Position numbers and translations under genes: made by a program. DNA of 64,000 bases from NCBI GenBank assembly GCA_036378315.1, contig DASUWU010000039.1, positions 1 to 64,000 on the forward strand, given 5' to 3'. Below, in pieces: positions 44,303 to 51,991 of the stretch. The notes under the pieces are model-generated. The model was not told where the DNA came from. It saw only the letters and a list, made by a program, of their open reading frames with translations, and ran no database searches. Numbering within the stretch: position 1 is the stretch's first letter; every line of letters starts with the position of its first letter. This DNA comes from CALAED01 sp036378315 (GTDB lineage: Bacteria > Actinomycetota > Actinomycetes > Streptosporangiales > Streptosporangiaceae).

Positions 44303-44381
44303 GCAAGCGATTGCGCGGGCTTTGCCATTTCTTGGGTTGACACCCCTTATACGCAGCCTTAACGTCGAGGCAATCGATTGC
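44303..44381. promoter_or_regulatory. Two LacI-type operators flanking the hydroxyquinol promoter
   Basis: GCAATCGATTGC (44370-44381) is a perfect palindrome and GCAAGCGATTGC (44303-44314) differs at one position. They bracket the promoter at 44337-44365, centre spacing 67 bp, which is suitable for a DNA loop held by a LacI tetramer or two dimers. The regulator gene is directly adjacent. Confidence 0.75.
44337..44365 (+). promoter_or_regulatory. Promoter of the maleylacetate reductase operon
   Basis: TTGACA (44337-44342) and TAACGT (44360-44365) are 17 nt apart. The predicted start near 44372 falls within the downstream operator palindrome, leaving a 5' leader of about 120 nt. Confidence 0.7.
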
Positions 44382-44494
44382 ATCGTTTCGGTGCACCGCT
44401 CCCGCGGAGATCCCGGGCCGGACCCCTCGCCGATGGGCCCCCTCCATCGGCCGGCCCGGGGTCGCGGTTGCGCAGGTGAGGTGGCCCGGGAAGC

Positions 44495-45571
44495 ATGGGC
44501 GGGGTGGAGGTTACCGATCACCAAGGGTCCGCGCCGCGCGTCGTGTTCGGCGTCGGGGCGCTGGCCAGTGTGCCCGCCGAGGTGTCCAGGCTGGGCGGGC
44601 GGCGCGTCCTGCTGATCGCCGGACGGCACGAGAAGCCGCACGCCGACGTCCTCGCCACCGCCCTGGCCCCGGCGGGCCGGATCGAGGACGTGGTGGTGCA
44701 CGTCCCGGCCGAGATGGCGGCCGCCGCGCTGCGCGCCGCCGGCGAGTCCGGCGCCGACCTGCTCGTGTGCGTCGGGGGCGGCTCCGCCACCGGGCTGGCG
44801 AAGGCGATCGCCAAAGAGACCGGCATCCCCATCCTCGCGGTGCCGACGACGTACTCGGGCAGCGAGCTGACCCCCGTGTGGGGGCTCACCGCCGGCGGTC
44901 GCAAGACGACGGGAACCGATCCGCGGGTGCTGCCGCGCGTGGTCGTCTACGACCCGGAACTGACCCTGTCGCTGCCGCCGGCGGTGTCGGCGGCCTCCGG
45001 CATGAACGCGATCGCGCACGCGGTCGAGGCGCTGTACGACGCCGGCGCCGCGCCCGAGACCAAGGCCATGGCCGAAGAAGGCATCGCCATCCTCGCGGCG
45101 GCGCTGCCCGCCGTGGTCGCGCGCCCCGATGACCTGCCGGCCCGCACCCGGGCGTTGCGCGGCGCCTGGCGGTGCGGCGCCGCGCTGGCCGGCGCGACCA
45201 TGGGCATCCACCACACGATCTGCCACGTGCTCGGCGGCGCCTACGACCTGCCGCACGCGGAGACGCATGCCGCCGTGCTGCCGCACGCGGTCTCCTGCGT
45301 CGAGGCGTTCGCCCCGGAGGCGATGGCCAGGATCGCCGCCGCGCTGCGGGCACCGGAGGCCGCGAGCGGGCTGTGGGACCTCGCCGCCGCGCTGGGCGCG
45401 CCGACCGCCCTGGCGCAACTGGGCCTCCACCACGAACACCTCGACGCCGCCGCCGACCTCGTGGTCACCGCGGCCGCCAGGAAGGGCCTGGCCGGGCCGC
45501 GCCCGGTGGGCCGCGAGTGGGTGGCCGAGTTGCTGCTCGCGGCGTGGGACGGCGCCCGGCCCGAGACCTGA
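44495..45571 (+). CDS. Maleylacetate reductase (iron-type alcohol dehydrogenase)
   Basis: A 358-aa group III dehydrogenase that reduces maleylacetate to 3-oxoadipate with NAD(P)H. It has VVFGVGAL, CVGGGSATGLAKAIAKETGIPILAVPTTYSGSELTPVWG, KTTGTDPRVLPRVVVYDPELTLSLP and MGIHHTICHVLGGAYDLPHAETHA, the family sequence blocks; histidines in the HHTICH and HAETHA blocks replace classical metal ligands. ATG at 44495, with GGTGAGGTGG about 10 nt upstream. The hydroxyquinol dioxygenase follows with a 30-nt gap. Product 3-oxoadipate goes to succinyl-CoA and acetyl-CoA via genes not seen here. Confidence 0.93.
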   Translation: MGGVEVTDHQGSAPRVVFGVGALASVPAEVSRLGGRRVLLIAGRHEKPHADVLATALAPAGRIEDVVVHVPAEMAAAALRAAGESGADLLVCVGGGSATGLAKAIAKETGIPILAVPTTYSGSELTPVWGLTAGGRKTTGTDPRVLPRVVVYDPELTLSLPPAVSAASGMNAIAHAVEALYDAGAAPETKAMAEEGIAILAAALPAVVARPDDLPARTRALRGAWRCGAALAGATMGIHHTICHVLGGAYDLPHAETHAAVLPHAVSCVEAFAPEAMARIAAALRAPEAASGLWDLAAALGAPTALAQLGLHHEHLDAAADLVVTAAARKGLAGPRPVGREWVAELLLAAWDGARPET

Positions 45572-45601
45572 CAAGCCGGCTACTTCGATGGGAGCGGCAC
45601 C

Positions 45602-46447
45602 GTGGAAAACCTGACGGCTGAGGTCCTGAGCCGCCTCGACAGCACCCCCGATCCGCGGCTGCGCGAGATCATGCGGGCGCTCGTCCGGCACCTCCACGCC
45701 TTCACCAGGGAGGTCGCCCTCACCGACGAGGAGTGGCTGGCCGGCGTCAAGTTCCTCACCGCCACCGGGCAGATGTGCGACGACACGCGGCAGGAGTTCA
45801 TCCTGCTCTCCGACACGCTCGGCCTGTCCATGCTGGTTGACGAGATCAACCACGGCGCCGGCGAGACCGCGACGGAGTCGACGGTGCTCGGCCCGTTCTA
45901 CGTCGCCGGCGCGCCGCTGCGCGAGTACGGCGAGTCCATCGTGCTGGCCGACGACGCGCCGCGCGCGGTGGTTTCCGGCGTGGTGCGCGGGACGGACGGC
46001 AAGCCCATCCCCGGCGCGCTGCTCGACATCTGGCAGACCGCCACCAACGGCCTGTACGACGTGCAGGACCCGAGCCAGCCCCCGTACAACCTCCGCGGCA
46101 GGTTCCACGCCCGGGACGACGGGTCGTACCGCTTCGTCACGGTGCGGCCTGCGCCGTACCCGATCCCCGACGACGGACCGGTCGGCGGGCTGCTGCGCGC
46201 CACCGACCGGCATCCCTGGCGGGCCGCGCACATCCACGCCATCGTCTCCGCGGACGGCTACCGGCCGGTGACCACGCACATCTTCCCCGACGACAGCCCC
46301 TATCTCGACTCGGACGCGGTATTCGGCGTCAAGGACAGCCTGGTCCGCCGGTTCGTCCGCCGCGACGACCCCGGCGAGGCCGCCCGCCTCGGCGTCGACC
46401 CCCCGTACTTCACCGTCGACCACGACTTCGTCCTGGCGCCCAGGTAG
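45602..46447 (+). CDS. Hydroxyquinol 1,2-dioxygenase (intradiol)
   Basis: A 281-aa intradiol ring-cleavage enzyme. An N-terminal helical dimerisation domain (1-95) precedes the catalytic beta domain. Fe3+ ligands are Y152 (GLYDVQ), Y186 (APYPIPDDGPVG), H210 and H212 (AHIHAIV), with the spacing of hydroxyquinol dioxygenases. Its product maleylacetate is the substrate of the preceding gene's enzyme. GTG start with GGGAG 7 nt upstream. The hydroxyquinol-forming monooxygenase (for resorcinol or 4-hydroxysalicylate) is absent, so the upper pathway lies elsewhere. Catechol dioxygenase is the alternative, less likely next to maleylacetate reductase. Confidence 0.93.
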   Translation: MENLTAEVLSRLDSTPDPRLREIMRALVRHLHAFTREVALTDEEWLAGVKFLTATGQMCDDTRQEFILLSDTLGLSMLVDEINHGAGETATESTVLGPFYVAGAPLREYGESIVLADDAPRAVVSGVVRGTDGKPIPGALLDIWQTATNGLYDVQDPSQPPYNLRGRFHARDDGSYRFVTVRPAPYPIPDDGPVGGLLRATDRHPWRAAHIHAIVSADGYRPVTTHIFPDDSPYLDSDAVFGVKDSLVRRFVRRDDPGEAARLGVDPPYFTVDHDFVLAPR

Positions 46448-46487
46448 CGCGCCCAGGTCCGGGGCGGCCCGCGGAGGCGGCCGAAGA

Positions 46488-47513
46488 TCACTGCGCCGAC
46501 GAGGCCGCCCAGATGTTGATGCCGGCGTCGACGGCGTCCTTGTCGATGGCGGCGAGCTCGTCGGGGGCGAAGCCGAGACGGCCCGTGGCGGCCAGGCTGT
46601 CCTCGAGCTGGGCCACGCTGCTCACCCCGATCAGCACGGACGTGACCCGGGCGTCACGCAACGCCCAGGCCAGCGCCATCTGGGCGAGCGACTGGCCGCG
46701 CGCCCGCGCGATGTCGTTGAGGCTGCGGATGTGGGCGAGCGACTGGTCGGTGAGCAGGTCGGGCGACAGCGACGTGCCGCGGCTGGCCCGCGAGCCCGCC
46801 GGGACGCCGCCCAGATACTTGTCGGTGAGCATGCCCTGAGCCAGCGGGGAGAAGGCGATGCAGCCCATGCCCTCGGCCTCGAGCGCGTCGAGCAGGCCGC
46901 CCTCGATCCAGCGGTTGAGCATCGAGTACGACGGCTGGTGGATCAGCGGCCTGGTGCCCATCCGGCGCAGGATCGCCGCCGCTTCGACCGTGCGGTCGGC
47001 CGAGTACGACGAGATCCCCGCGTACAGCGCCTTGCCCGAGCGGACGGCCTGGTCGAGCGCGCCCATCGTCTCTTCGAGCGGGGTCTCCGGATCGAACCTG
47101 TGACTGTAGAAGATGTCGACGTAGTCGAGCCCCATGCGCGCGAGCGACTGGTCGAGGCTGGCCAGCAGGTACTTCCGCGAGCCCCACTCGCCGTACGGCC
47201 CCGGCCACATGTCGTAGCCAGCCTTCGTCGAGATGACGAGCTCGTCGCGGTACGGGCGGAAGTCCTGCGCGAAGATCCTGCCGAAGTTCGTCTCGGCCGA
47301 GCCGTACGGCGGTCCGTAGTTGTTGGCGAGGTCGAAGTGCGTCACGCCGAGGTCGAAGGCCCGCCGCAGGATCGCCCGCTGCGTCTCCACCGGCCGGTCG
47401 TCGCCGAAGTTGTGCCACAGCCCGAGCGACACGGCGGGCAGCTTCACCCCGCTGCGCCCGCAGCGCCGGTACGGAAGGCGATCGTAACGATCCTGAGCGG
47501 CGAGATAGGTCAT
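46488..47513 (-). CDS. Aldo-keto reductase (YghZ-like, Kv-beta type)
   Basis: A 341-aa NADPH-dependent aldo-keto reductase. Catalytic residues are visible: FDLANNYG (D and Y), the lysine in VISTKAGYDMWPGPYGEWGSR, and the histidine in IFYSHRFDPETP. These blocks match the E. coli YghZ/L-glyceraldehyde-3-phosphate reductase group. Its ATG overlaps the PfkB kinase stop by 4 nt, so it is the last gene of the pseudouridine operon. Its role there could be to reduce a ribose-derived aldehyde; this is inference. Confidence 0.9.
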   Translation of the reverse strand: MTYLAAQDRYDRLPYRRCGRSGVKLPAVSLGLWHNFGDDRPVETQRAILRRAFDLGVTHFDLANNYGPPYGSAETNFGRIFAQDFRPYRDELVISTKAGYDMWPGPYGEWGSRKYLLASLDQSLARMGLDYVDIFYSHRFDPETPLEETMGALDQAVRSGKALYAGISSYSADRTVEAAAILRRMGTRPLIHQPSYSMLNRWIEGGLLDALEAEGMGCIAFSPLAQGMLTDKYLGGVPAGSRASRGTSLSPDLLTDQSLAHIRSLNDIARARGQSLAQMALAWALRDARVTSVLIGVSSVAQLEDSLAATGRLGFAPDELAAIDKDAVDAGINIWAASSAQ

Positions 47514-48553
47514 GGGATCGAGTCTGCCATCGGCCGCGCCCCGACCTGCGAGACGGCCACCGCACCGGCACGGCATCCGGCCGTGACCGCCGCGCGGTCG
47601 TCGCCGCCGGCGAGGCGGGCGGCCAGGAAACCGCCGGCGAAGGCGTCGCCCGCGCCGGTCGAGTCGATCGCCCTCGCCCGGCCGGCGCCGGCCCGTACCG
47701 TGATCCGGCCGGCGCGGGCGGCGAACGCGCCGGCGGCGCCGAGCTTGACCACCACCAACTCGTAGAGCCGGCTGAGCAGGAGGGCCGCGGTCTCGGCGTC
47801 GGCCGCCCCGCTCAGTAAGACCGCCTCGGCCTCGTTCGGCATGATGACGCAGCCGGCGGTGGCCCGGAGGAAGCGCTCGACGCCGAACTCGGCGAGGAAA
47901 CCCGTCGACGCCGGATCGACGCTGACCCGCACCCCGCGCCGCCTGGCCCGCGCCATGGCCAGCCGGGCGAGGTTTCGGCCGGCCGGGGTGAACAGCGTGT
48001 AGCCCGAGATGTGCAGGAGGCCGGCGCCGTCCAGCAGCGCGTCGTCCCAGTCGGCCGGGCACAGCCGGCCGCCCGCGCCGCGATGGGTGAGCATGGTCCG
48101 CTCGCCGGACGCGTCGACCATGACGACGATGACCGCGGTCGGCCGTTCCGCGTCGAAGCTGAGATGGGGACGCACCCCGGCGGCGAGCAGTTGCCGGCGA
48201 TGCCATTCGCCGGTGTCCGTGCCGACCCGTGCCAGCAACCGCACGTCCGCCCCCCGGGCGGCCGCCCATGCGGCGGTGTTCGCGGCCGAGCCGCCGGGCC
48301 GTACCACGATCTCCGCCGCGGTGTCGGTGCCCGTCGCGATCGGCGCCTGGTGCAGCGCGAGCACGTCGGTGACCACGTCGCCGACCACCAGGAGGGCCGG
48401 CCTCGACCGCCCGGCGGGCTCGGCCGCGACGGCGGGCATGGCCGGGTCGGCCGGCCGGCGCGGCCGCATCGGGGGCATGGGGGATGGGGGCGCCGTGGGC
48501 GCCATGGGCCGGCGGGGCTGGGCGGGCCGCCGTGGTTGCTCGGGGGCGATCAT
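47510..48553 (-). CDS. psuK: PfkB-family kinase, probable pseudouridine kinase
   Basis: A 347-aa sugar/nucleoside kinase. PfkB hallmarks: VRPGGSAANTAAWAAARGADVRLLARVG at the N-terminal side and DSTGAGDAFAGGFLAARL near the end, with the catalytic aspartate in GAGDAF. The first 45 residues are an extra Pro/Arg/Met-rich tail (PRRPAQPRRPMAPTAPPSP) absent from standard kinases; a later start is possible. It overlaps the pseudouridine-5-phosphate glycosidase stop by 4 nt, so phosphorylation of pseudouridine to its 5-phosphate is the likely reaction. Confidence 0.82.
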   Translation of the reverse strand: MIAPEQPRRPAQPRRPMAPTAPPSPMPPMRPRRPADPAMPAVAAEPAGRSRPALLVVGDVVTDVLALHQAPIATGTDTAAEIVVRPGGSAANTAAWAAARGADVRLLARVGTDTGEWHRRQLLAAGVRPHLSFDAERPTAVIVVMVDASGERTMLTHRGAGGRLCPADWDDALLDGAGLLHISGYTLFTPAGRNLARLAMARARRRGVRVSVDPASTGFLAEFGVERFLRATAGCVIMPNEAEAVLLSGAADAETAALLLSRLYELVVVKLGAAGAFAARAGRITVRAGAGRARAIDSTGAGDAFAGGFLAARLAGGDDRAAVTAGCRAGAVAVSQVGARPMADSIP

Positions 48554-49470
48554 CCCGCGGCCGCCCAGCAGGTCGCGATCCGCGTCGCCAGTCGGACGTT
48601 GCCGCGGACCGCGGCCAGGTTGGCCTCGAGCGACGCGCCGCCGGTGTGCCGGACCAGGTAGTCGAGCAGGAACGGCGTGCTGGCCTGCCCCGTGACGCGG
48701 GCGCGGCCCGCCGCCGCCAGCGCGTCGGCGAGCACCTTGTCGTGCAGCGCCGGGTCCAGCTGGTCCTCCTCGGGCACCGGGTTGGCGACCACCAGCGCGC
48801 CGCCCGGCCCGTCGAGGGCGTCCTGCATCCGCATGATCGCGGCGACCTGCCGCGGCGACTCGACGGCCCAGTCGAGTGGCAGGCCCGAGCTGTGCAGGTA
48901 GAAGCCGGGAAAGGTGGCGGTGCGGTAGCCGGCGACGGTCACGTTGAGGGTCTCCAGCCGCTGCAGCGTGGCGGGGACGTCGAGGATCGACTTGACCCCC
49001 GAGCAGACCACGGTGATCCGGGTGCGGCTCAGCACGTCGAGGTCGGCCGACTCGTCCCTGCTGCGTGCCCAGTCGCGGTGCACGCCGCCGAGCCCCCCGG
49101 TGGCGAAGACGCGGATGCCGGCCCGCGCGGCGAGGAACGCGGTGGCTGACACGGTCGTGCCGCCGCTGGCCCCGATGCCGAGCGCGGCGGGCAGGTCGCG
49201 GTATCCCAGCTTGCGCATGGCGACGTCGGTGGCGACCCGCCGCAGCCCGCCCGGGTCGAGCCCGATGTGCGCGGTGCCGTCGATGACCGCGATGGTCGCC
49301 GGCACCGCCCCGGCGTCCCGCACGATGCGCTGCAGGTCCCTGGCCACCGCCAGGTTGCGGGGCCGGGGCAGGCCGTGCGAGATGAGCGTCGACTCGAGCG
49401 CCACCACGGGCGCGCCGTCGGCCAGGGCATCCCGCACCTCGGGGGACACGAGCAATGCTGATGCGGACAT
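48550..49470 (-). CDS. psuG: Pseudouridine-5'-phosphate glycosidase
   Basis: A 306-aa enzyme of the PsuG/IndA family, which splits pseudouridine 5-phosphate into uracil and ribose 5-phosphate. Family blocks are clear: VVALESTLISHGLPRPRNLAVA, ATIAVIDGTAHIGL, GASGGTTVSATAFLAARAGIRVFATGGLGGVHRDW, CSGVKSILDVPATLQRLETLNV, LVVANPVPEE. Length matches the usual 300-312 aa from the ATG at 49470; GAGG lies 12 nt upstream, rather far. Upstream in-frame ATGs exist at 49488 and 49491. It begins a three-gene overlapping operon with the PfkB kinase and an aldo-keto reductase. Confidence 0.93.
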   Translation of the reverse strand: MSASALLVSPEVRDALADGAPVVALESTLISHGLPRPRNLAVARDLQRIVRDAGAVPATIAVIDGTAHIGLDPGGLRRVATDVAMRKLGYRDLPAALGIGASGGTTVSATAFLAARAGIRVFATGGLGGVHRDWARSRDESADLDVLSRTRITVVCSGVKSILDVPATLQRLETLNVTVAGYRTATFPGFYLHSSGLPLDWAVESPRQVAAIMRMQDALDGPGGALVVANPVPEEDQLDPALHDKVLADALAAAGRARVTGQASTPFLLDYLVRHTGGASLEANLAAVRGNVRLATRIATCWAAAG

Positions 49471-49581
49471 GGAAGGCCAGTACCTCATCATGGTGTCGGG
49501 CCGGCGCCGGTGGGGCTGTGCGCAACGTGCCTGCTGAAGCGGCTCGCCTCGCCGAGTCAAGGCCGCTTTACCAGTTGTCAT

Positions 49582-49593
49582 ATTAGCGGTAAT
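49582..49593. promoter_or_regulatory. Dyad upstream of the pseudouridine operon
   Basis: ATTAGCGGTAAT (ATTA-N4-TAAT) in an unusually AT-rich patch about 110 nt upstream of psuG. It is an operator candidate; minus-strand TAATAT (49585-49580) overlaps it and could be a -10 box, but no -35 is convincing. Confidence 0.35.
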
Positions 49594-49606
49594 CGTCATG
49601 CCGGGG

Positions 49607-50230
49607 TCACGTATCGAGCACGACGGCGATCTCGGCCCCGCGCGGGGTCTGCGCGCCCGGCGGCGGAAGCTGCCCGCTGACGCTACCGTGTCCGCCGCTC
49701 ACGACCACGCGCAACCCCAGCCGGGCGGCGGCCGCGCGTGCCTGGGCCGGCGGCAGCCCGCGCAGGTAAGGGACGGTCACCTGCACGGCGGCCGGGACGC
49801 CGGTCGACACGTACAGCGCGACTCGCCCGCCGGCCGGCAGTCCGGTGCCGGCGGCGGGCTCGGTCCGCACCACCTGCCCGGCCGGCAGCCCCGACGGCAT
49901 CCTGAGCACCACCGCCACCTCGAGCCGGGTGGCCCGCAACCGCACCCGCGCAGTCCGCTGGTCGAGCCCCGCCGTCGGCGGCACCGCGACATGCGGCGTG
50001 ATCGCCACCTGCCGCACCGGACGCGAAGCGGGCGCGGCCGAACCGCCGTCCTGGGCGCTCGCGGCCGCCGGAGCCGCCGGCACCTCGGGCGTGGAGTTCC
50101 CCGTCCTGGCCACCAGCGACGTCATCCCCAGCACCGCGGCCACCCCGACGGTCATGATGCCGCCCAGCACCAGCATCGTCCGGGCCGACATGTCACGCTC
50201 GCCGCGCCTGGCCTCGTTCTCGTCAGACAT
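49607..50230 (-). CDS. Membrane-anchored PASTA-domain protein
   Basis: A 207-aa protein with a short basic cytoplasmic tail, one membrane helix (about 15-40, MLVLGGIMTVGVAAVLGMTSLVA), a disordered Ala/Pro/Ser linker and two PASTA-like units: residues about 75-140 (VAITPHVAVPPTAGLDQRTARVRLRATRLEVAVV...) and 143-207 (TVPYLRGLPPAQARAAAARLGLRVVVSGGHGSVSGQLPPPGAQ). PASTA domains bind peptidoglycan fragments or beta-lactams. There is no kinase domain, unlike PknB. ATG at 50230 has GGAAGAG 9 nt upstream. It is divergent from the phage-tail module; a cell-wall link for the particles is possible but speculative. Confidence 0.75.
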   Translation of the reverse strand: MSDENEARRGERDMSARTMLVLGGIMTVGVAAVLGMTSLVARTGNSTPEVPAAPAAASAQDGGSAAPASRPVRQVAITPHVAVPPTAGLDQRTARVRLRATRLEVAVVLRMPSGLPAGQVVRTEPAAGTGLPAGGRVALYVSTGVPAAVQVTVPYLRGLPPAQARAAAARLGLRVVVSGGHGSVSGQLPPPGAQTPRGAEIAVVLDT

Positions 50231-50481
50231 GGTCGCCATCTCTTCCGAGGGCTCTTCCGCCGAGGGCCGCGCCCACCGCACCCTTGCTCCTCACCGGATG
50301 GGATGCTCCACCTCCGCACCGGGTTCGGAGCGATCCGTCCGGTGATGCCGGCCCGTGGTCCAGGAGTGAATGACATGTAAGGGATTTCCCTGATACCTGA
50401 CGACCGTCCCGCTTTGCTAGCGTCTCGATTACCGCCGGAGCGGGGGCCCCGGCGGTCGTACGAAATGGCGATCGGGGGGCC

Positions 50482-50631
50482 ATGGCAATGCCGAAAGTTC
50501 GGCTGTCGTATTGGTGGCGAGACCACGAACCCGGCGACGTCGTCGAGGTCGACGAGCAGACGGCATTATTACTGATCGGCCAGATCGCGGCGCCCGCCGG
50601 CACGGACGAGAGCAGTGCCGGCGGTGACTGA
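50482..50631 (+). CDS. Small phage neck/tail-region protein (49 aa)
   Basis: A 49-aa protein (MAMPKVRLSYWWRDHEPGDV...). VRLxYWWRDHxPGDVVEVDEQTALLLI resembles small proteins found between head and tail genes of actinophages. GGGGGG lies 3-8 nt before the ATG. The following tail-completion gene starts within its 3' end, as expected in a phage operon. It is the first gene of the tail module. Its exact role in phages is not known to me. Confidence 0.65.
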   Translation: MAMPKVRLSYWWRDHEPGDVVEVDEQTALLLIGQIAAPAGTDESSAGGD

Positions 50632-51031
50632 GCCGCTCCTTTCGTTTCCCGACGTCGAGCAATTCATCGTCGACCGGTTCAAGGATCGCGGCGAGCTCGC
50701 CGGCGTCGTGGTCGACATCTGGCCGCCGGCCGGCTTCGACGGCACCCAACGCGCCGTGCTCGTCTCCCGGGTCGGCGGCGCCTGGGTCGACGACCTGAGG
50801 GTCGACCAGGCCTTGGTCCAACTTGAGGGGTTCGGGCCCGACAAGGCGGCGGCGCACGCGGTGGCGCTCGTCGCCCGGGCGCTCGCGCTGCAGCTCCGGG
50901 ATTCGGCCTATCCGGGTGGCATCGTCACCGACGTCGTCGAAGAGGACGGCCCTCGATGGCTGCCTGACTACCGGCATCCGACCGGCAACCGCTACCTGTC
51001 GGTGATCCGCGTCGCGCTCCACCCGGAGTGA
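50615..51031 (+). CDS. Tail terminator / tail-completion protein
   Basis: A 138-aa protein overlapping the previous gene. Position between a neck-type gene and the tail tube, size, and sequence (FPDVEQFIVDRFKDRGELAGVVVDIWPP, RYLSVIRVALHPE) fit siphovirus tail terminator or minor tail-completion proteins, which cap the tube and join it to a head. GTG 50615 or the in-frame GTG 50624 may be the start; neither has a strong ribosome site. With no head genes nearby, it would simply finish the tail. Confidence 0.65.
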   Translation: MPAVTEPLLSFPDVEQFIVDRFKDRGELAGVVVDIWPPAGFDGTQRAVLVSRVGGAWVDDLRVDQALVQLEGFGPDKAAAHAVALVARALALQLRDSAYPGGIVTDVVEEDGPRWLPDYRHPTGNRYLSVIRVALHPE

Positions 51032-51084
51032 GAGCGCCGATTCCGCGCAAGAGTCCCCGCCCGACCGCATGAAGGGATACCACT

Positions 51085-51657
51085 ATGCCCGGCAACAACA
51101 ACAAAGAGATACGGGTCGCCGGCAAGGGGCGCGTTCTGGTCGCGCCGCTCAACTCACCGGCTCCGGTTGACACCACCGCGGATTGGGCTCCGGTCTGGCG
51201 GGACCTCGGCTATACGACGACGGACGGCGTGAAGATCGCCAAGAAGGACAAGATCGATCCGATCGATACCTGGCAAAGCGTCAGCGCCGCCCGGTTCGTC
51301 TACTCCGATCGGGACCTGACGTTCAAATTCCAGCTCTTGCAGCTGAACGAGGACACGCTGCCGTTCTTCTTCGGCGGCGACGCGGTGGTGGCGGGAGCGG
51401 CCGGGTCGGGTCTGTTCACCTACAAGCTCGCGTCAGAACCGAAGATGGACGAGCGGATGCTCGGGATCGAGTTCAGCGACGGCGGCGCCACGAAGTATCG
51501 CCTCGTCGTCGCCAGGGGGCAGGTGACCGAGACCGAAGAGATCTCGCTGGTGCGCACCGCTCCCATCAAGCTCGGCGTGACCTTCACCGCGCTCGCCGTC
51601 GACCCCGACACACCGCTCCTCACCTTCCTGATGACGGACCCGGCGTACGCCCCGTAA
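51085..51657 (+). CDS. Major tail tube protein
   Basis: A 190-aa phage tail tube protein. It opens NNNKEIRVAGKGRVLVAPLNSPAP and has WAPVWRDLGYTTTDGVKIAKKDKIDPIDTWQSV, the conserved N-terminal pattern of actinophage tube subunits (tail-fitting WQS region), followed by TFKFQLLQLNEDTLPFFFGG and VTFTALAVDPDTPLLTFLMTDPAYAP. It would stack in rings to build the non-contractile tail tube; no sheath gene is present. ATG with GAAGGGA upstream. GC is slightly below that of the flanking chromosome. Confidence 0.85.
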   Translation: MPGNNNKEIRVAGKGRVLVAPLNSPAPVDTTADWAPVWRDLGYTTTDGVKIAKKDKIDPIDTWQSVSAARFVYSDRDLTFKFQLLQLNEDTLPFFFGGDAVVAGAAGSGLFTYKLASEPKMDERMLGIEFSDGGATKYRLVVARGQVTETEEISLVRTAPIKLGVTFTALAVDPDTPLLTFLMTDPAYAP

Positions 51658-51679
51658 CGAGATCTTCCGAACGGAGTCG

Positions 51680-51991
51680 ATGATGGCTGTCTACAACATC
51701 AACGCGGCGCGCGCACAGCGGCTGGAGGCGCTCGGCCACGAGTGGAAGTTCGAGCTCGACGGCGAGGTCTTCATGCTGCCGACGGAGTTCTCCCGCACTT
51801 TCGCCAAGCAGGTGTCGGAGCTGCCCGACAACGACCTCGACGGCCTGCTGCGGTTGCTGCTCGGCCCGGACCAGTTCGAGCGGTTCTGCGCGCACGAGGT
51901 CAGTGTCCAGGACGTGGCGGGCCTGCTCGAGGCGTACGGCAAGGACACGGGCATGACGCTGGGGGAATCCTCGGCCTCGACGCACTCATGA
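51680..51991 (+). CDS. Tail assembly chaperone G
   Basis: A 103-aa protein right after the tail tube gene, in the place of lambda gpG. Sequence YNINAARAQRLEALGHEWKFELDGEVFMLPTEFSRTFAKQVSEL and LDGLLRLLLGPDQFERFC fits the N-terminal chaperone domain of actinophages. Its 3' end carries GGGGGAA (51961-51967), where ribosomes may slip back one base into the downstream frame to make a G-T fusion. Its stop TGA overlaps an ATG at 51988. Confidence 0.8.
   Translation: MMAVYNINAARAQRLEALGHEWKFELDGEVFMLPTEFSRTFAKQVSELPDNDLDGLLRLLLGPDQFERFCAHEVSVQDVAGLLEAYGKDTGMTLGESSASTHS
51961..51967 (+). other. Candidate -1 ribosomal frameshift site in tail chaperone genes
   Basis: GGGGGAA lies where the G frame can pass to the -1 frame; P-site GGG re-pairs exactly with GGG after slipping. 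The shifted frame reads GGILGLDALMTEHAEAIEADLL without break, and the residues before the internal ATG look coding. It is not a canonical XXXYYYZ heptamer. Confidence 0.6.

Noticed and set aside
43127..46423. A 1098-codon minus-strand open frame spanning the LacI to dioxygenase region
   Set aside because: Overlaps the LacI gene in a different frame and is antisense to two enzymes; no domain.
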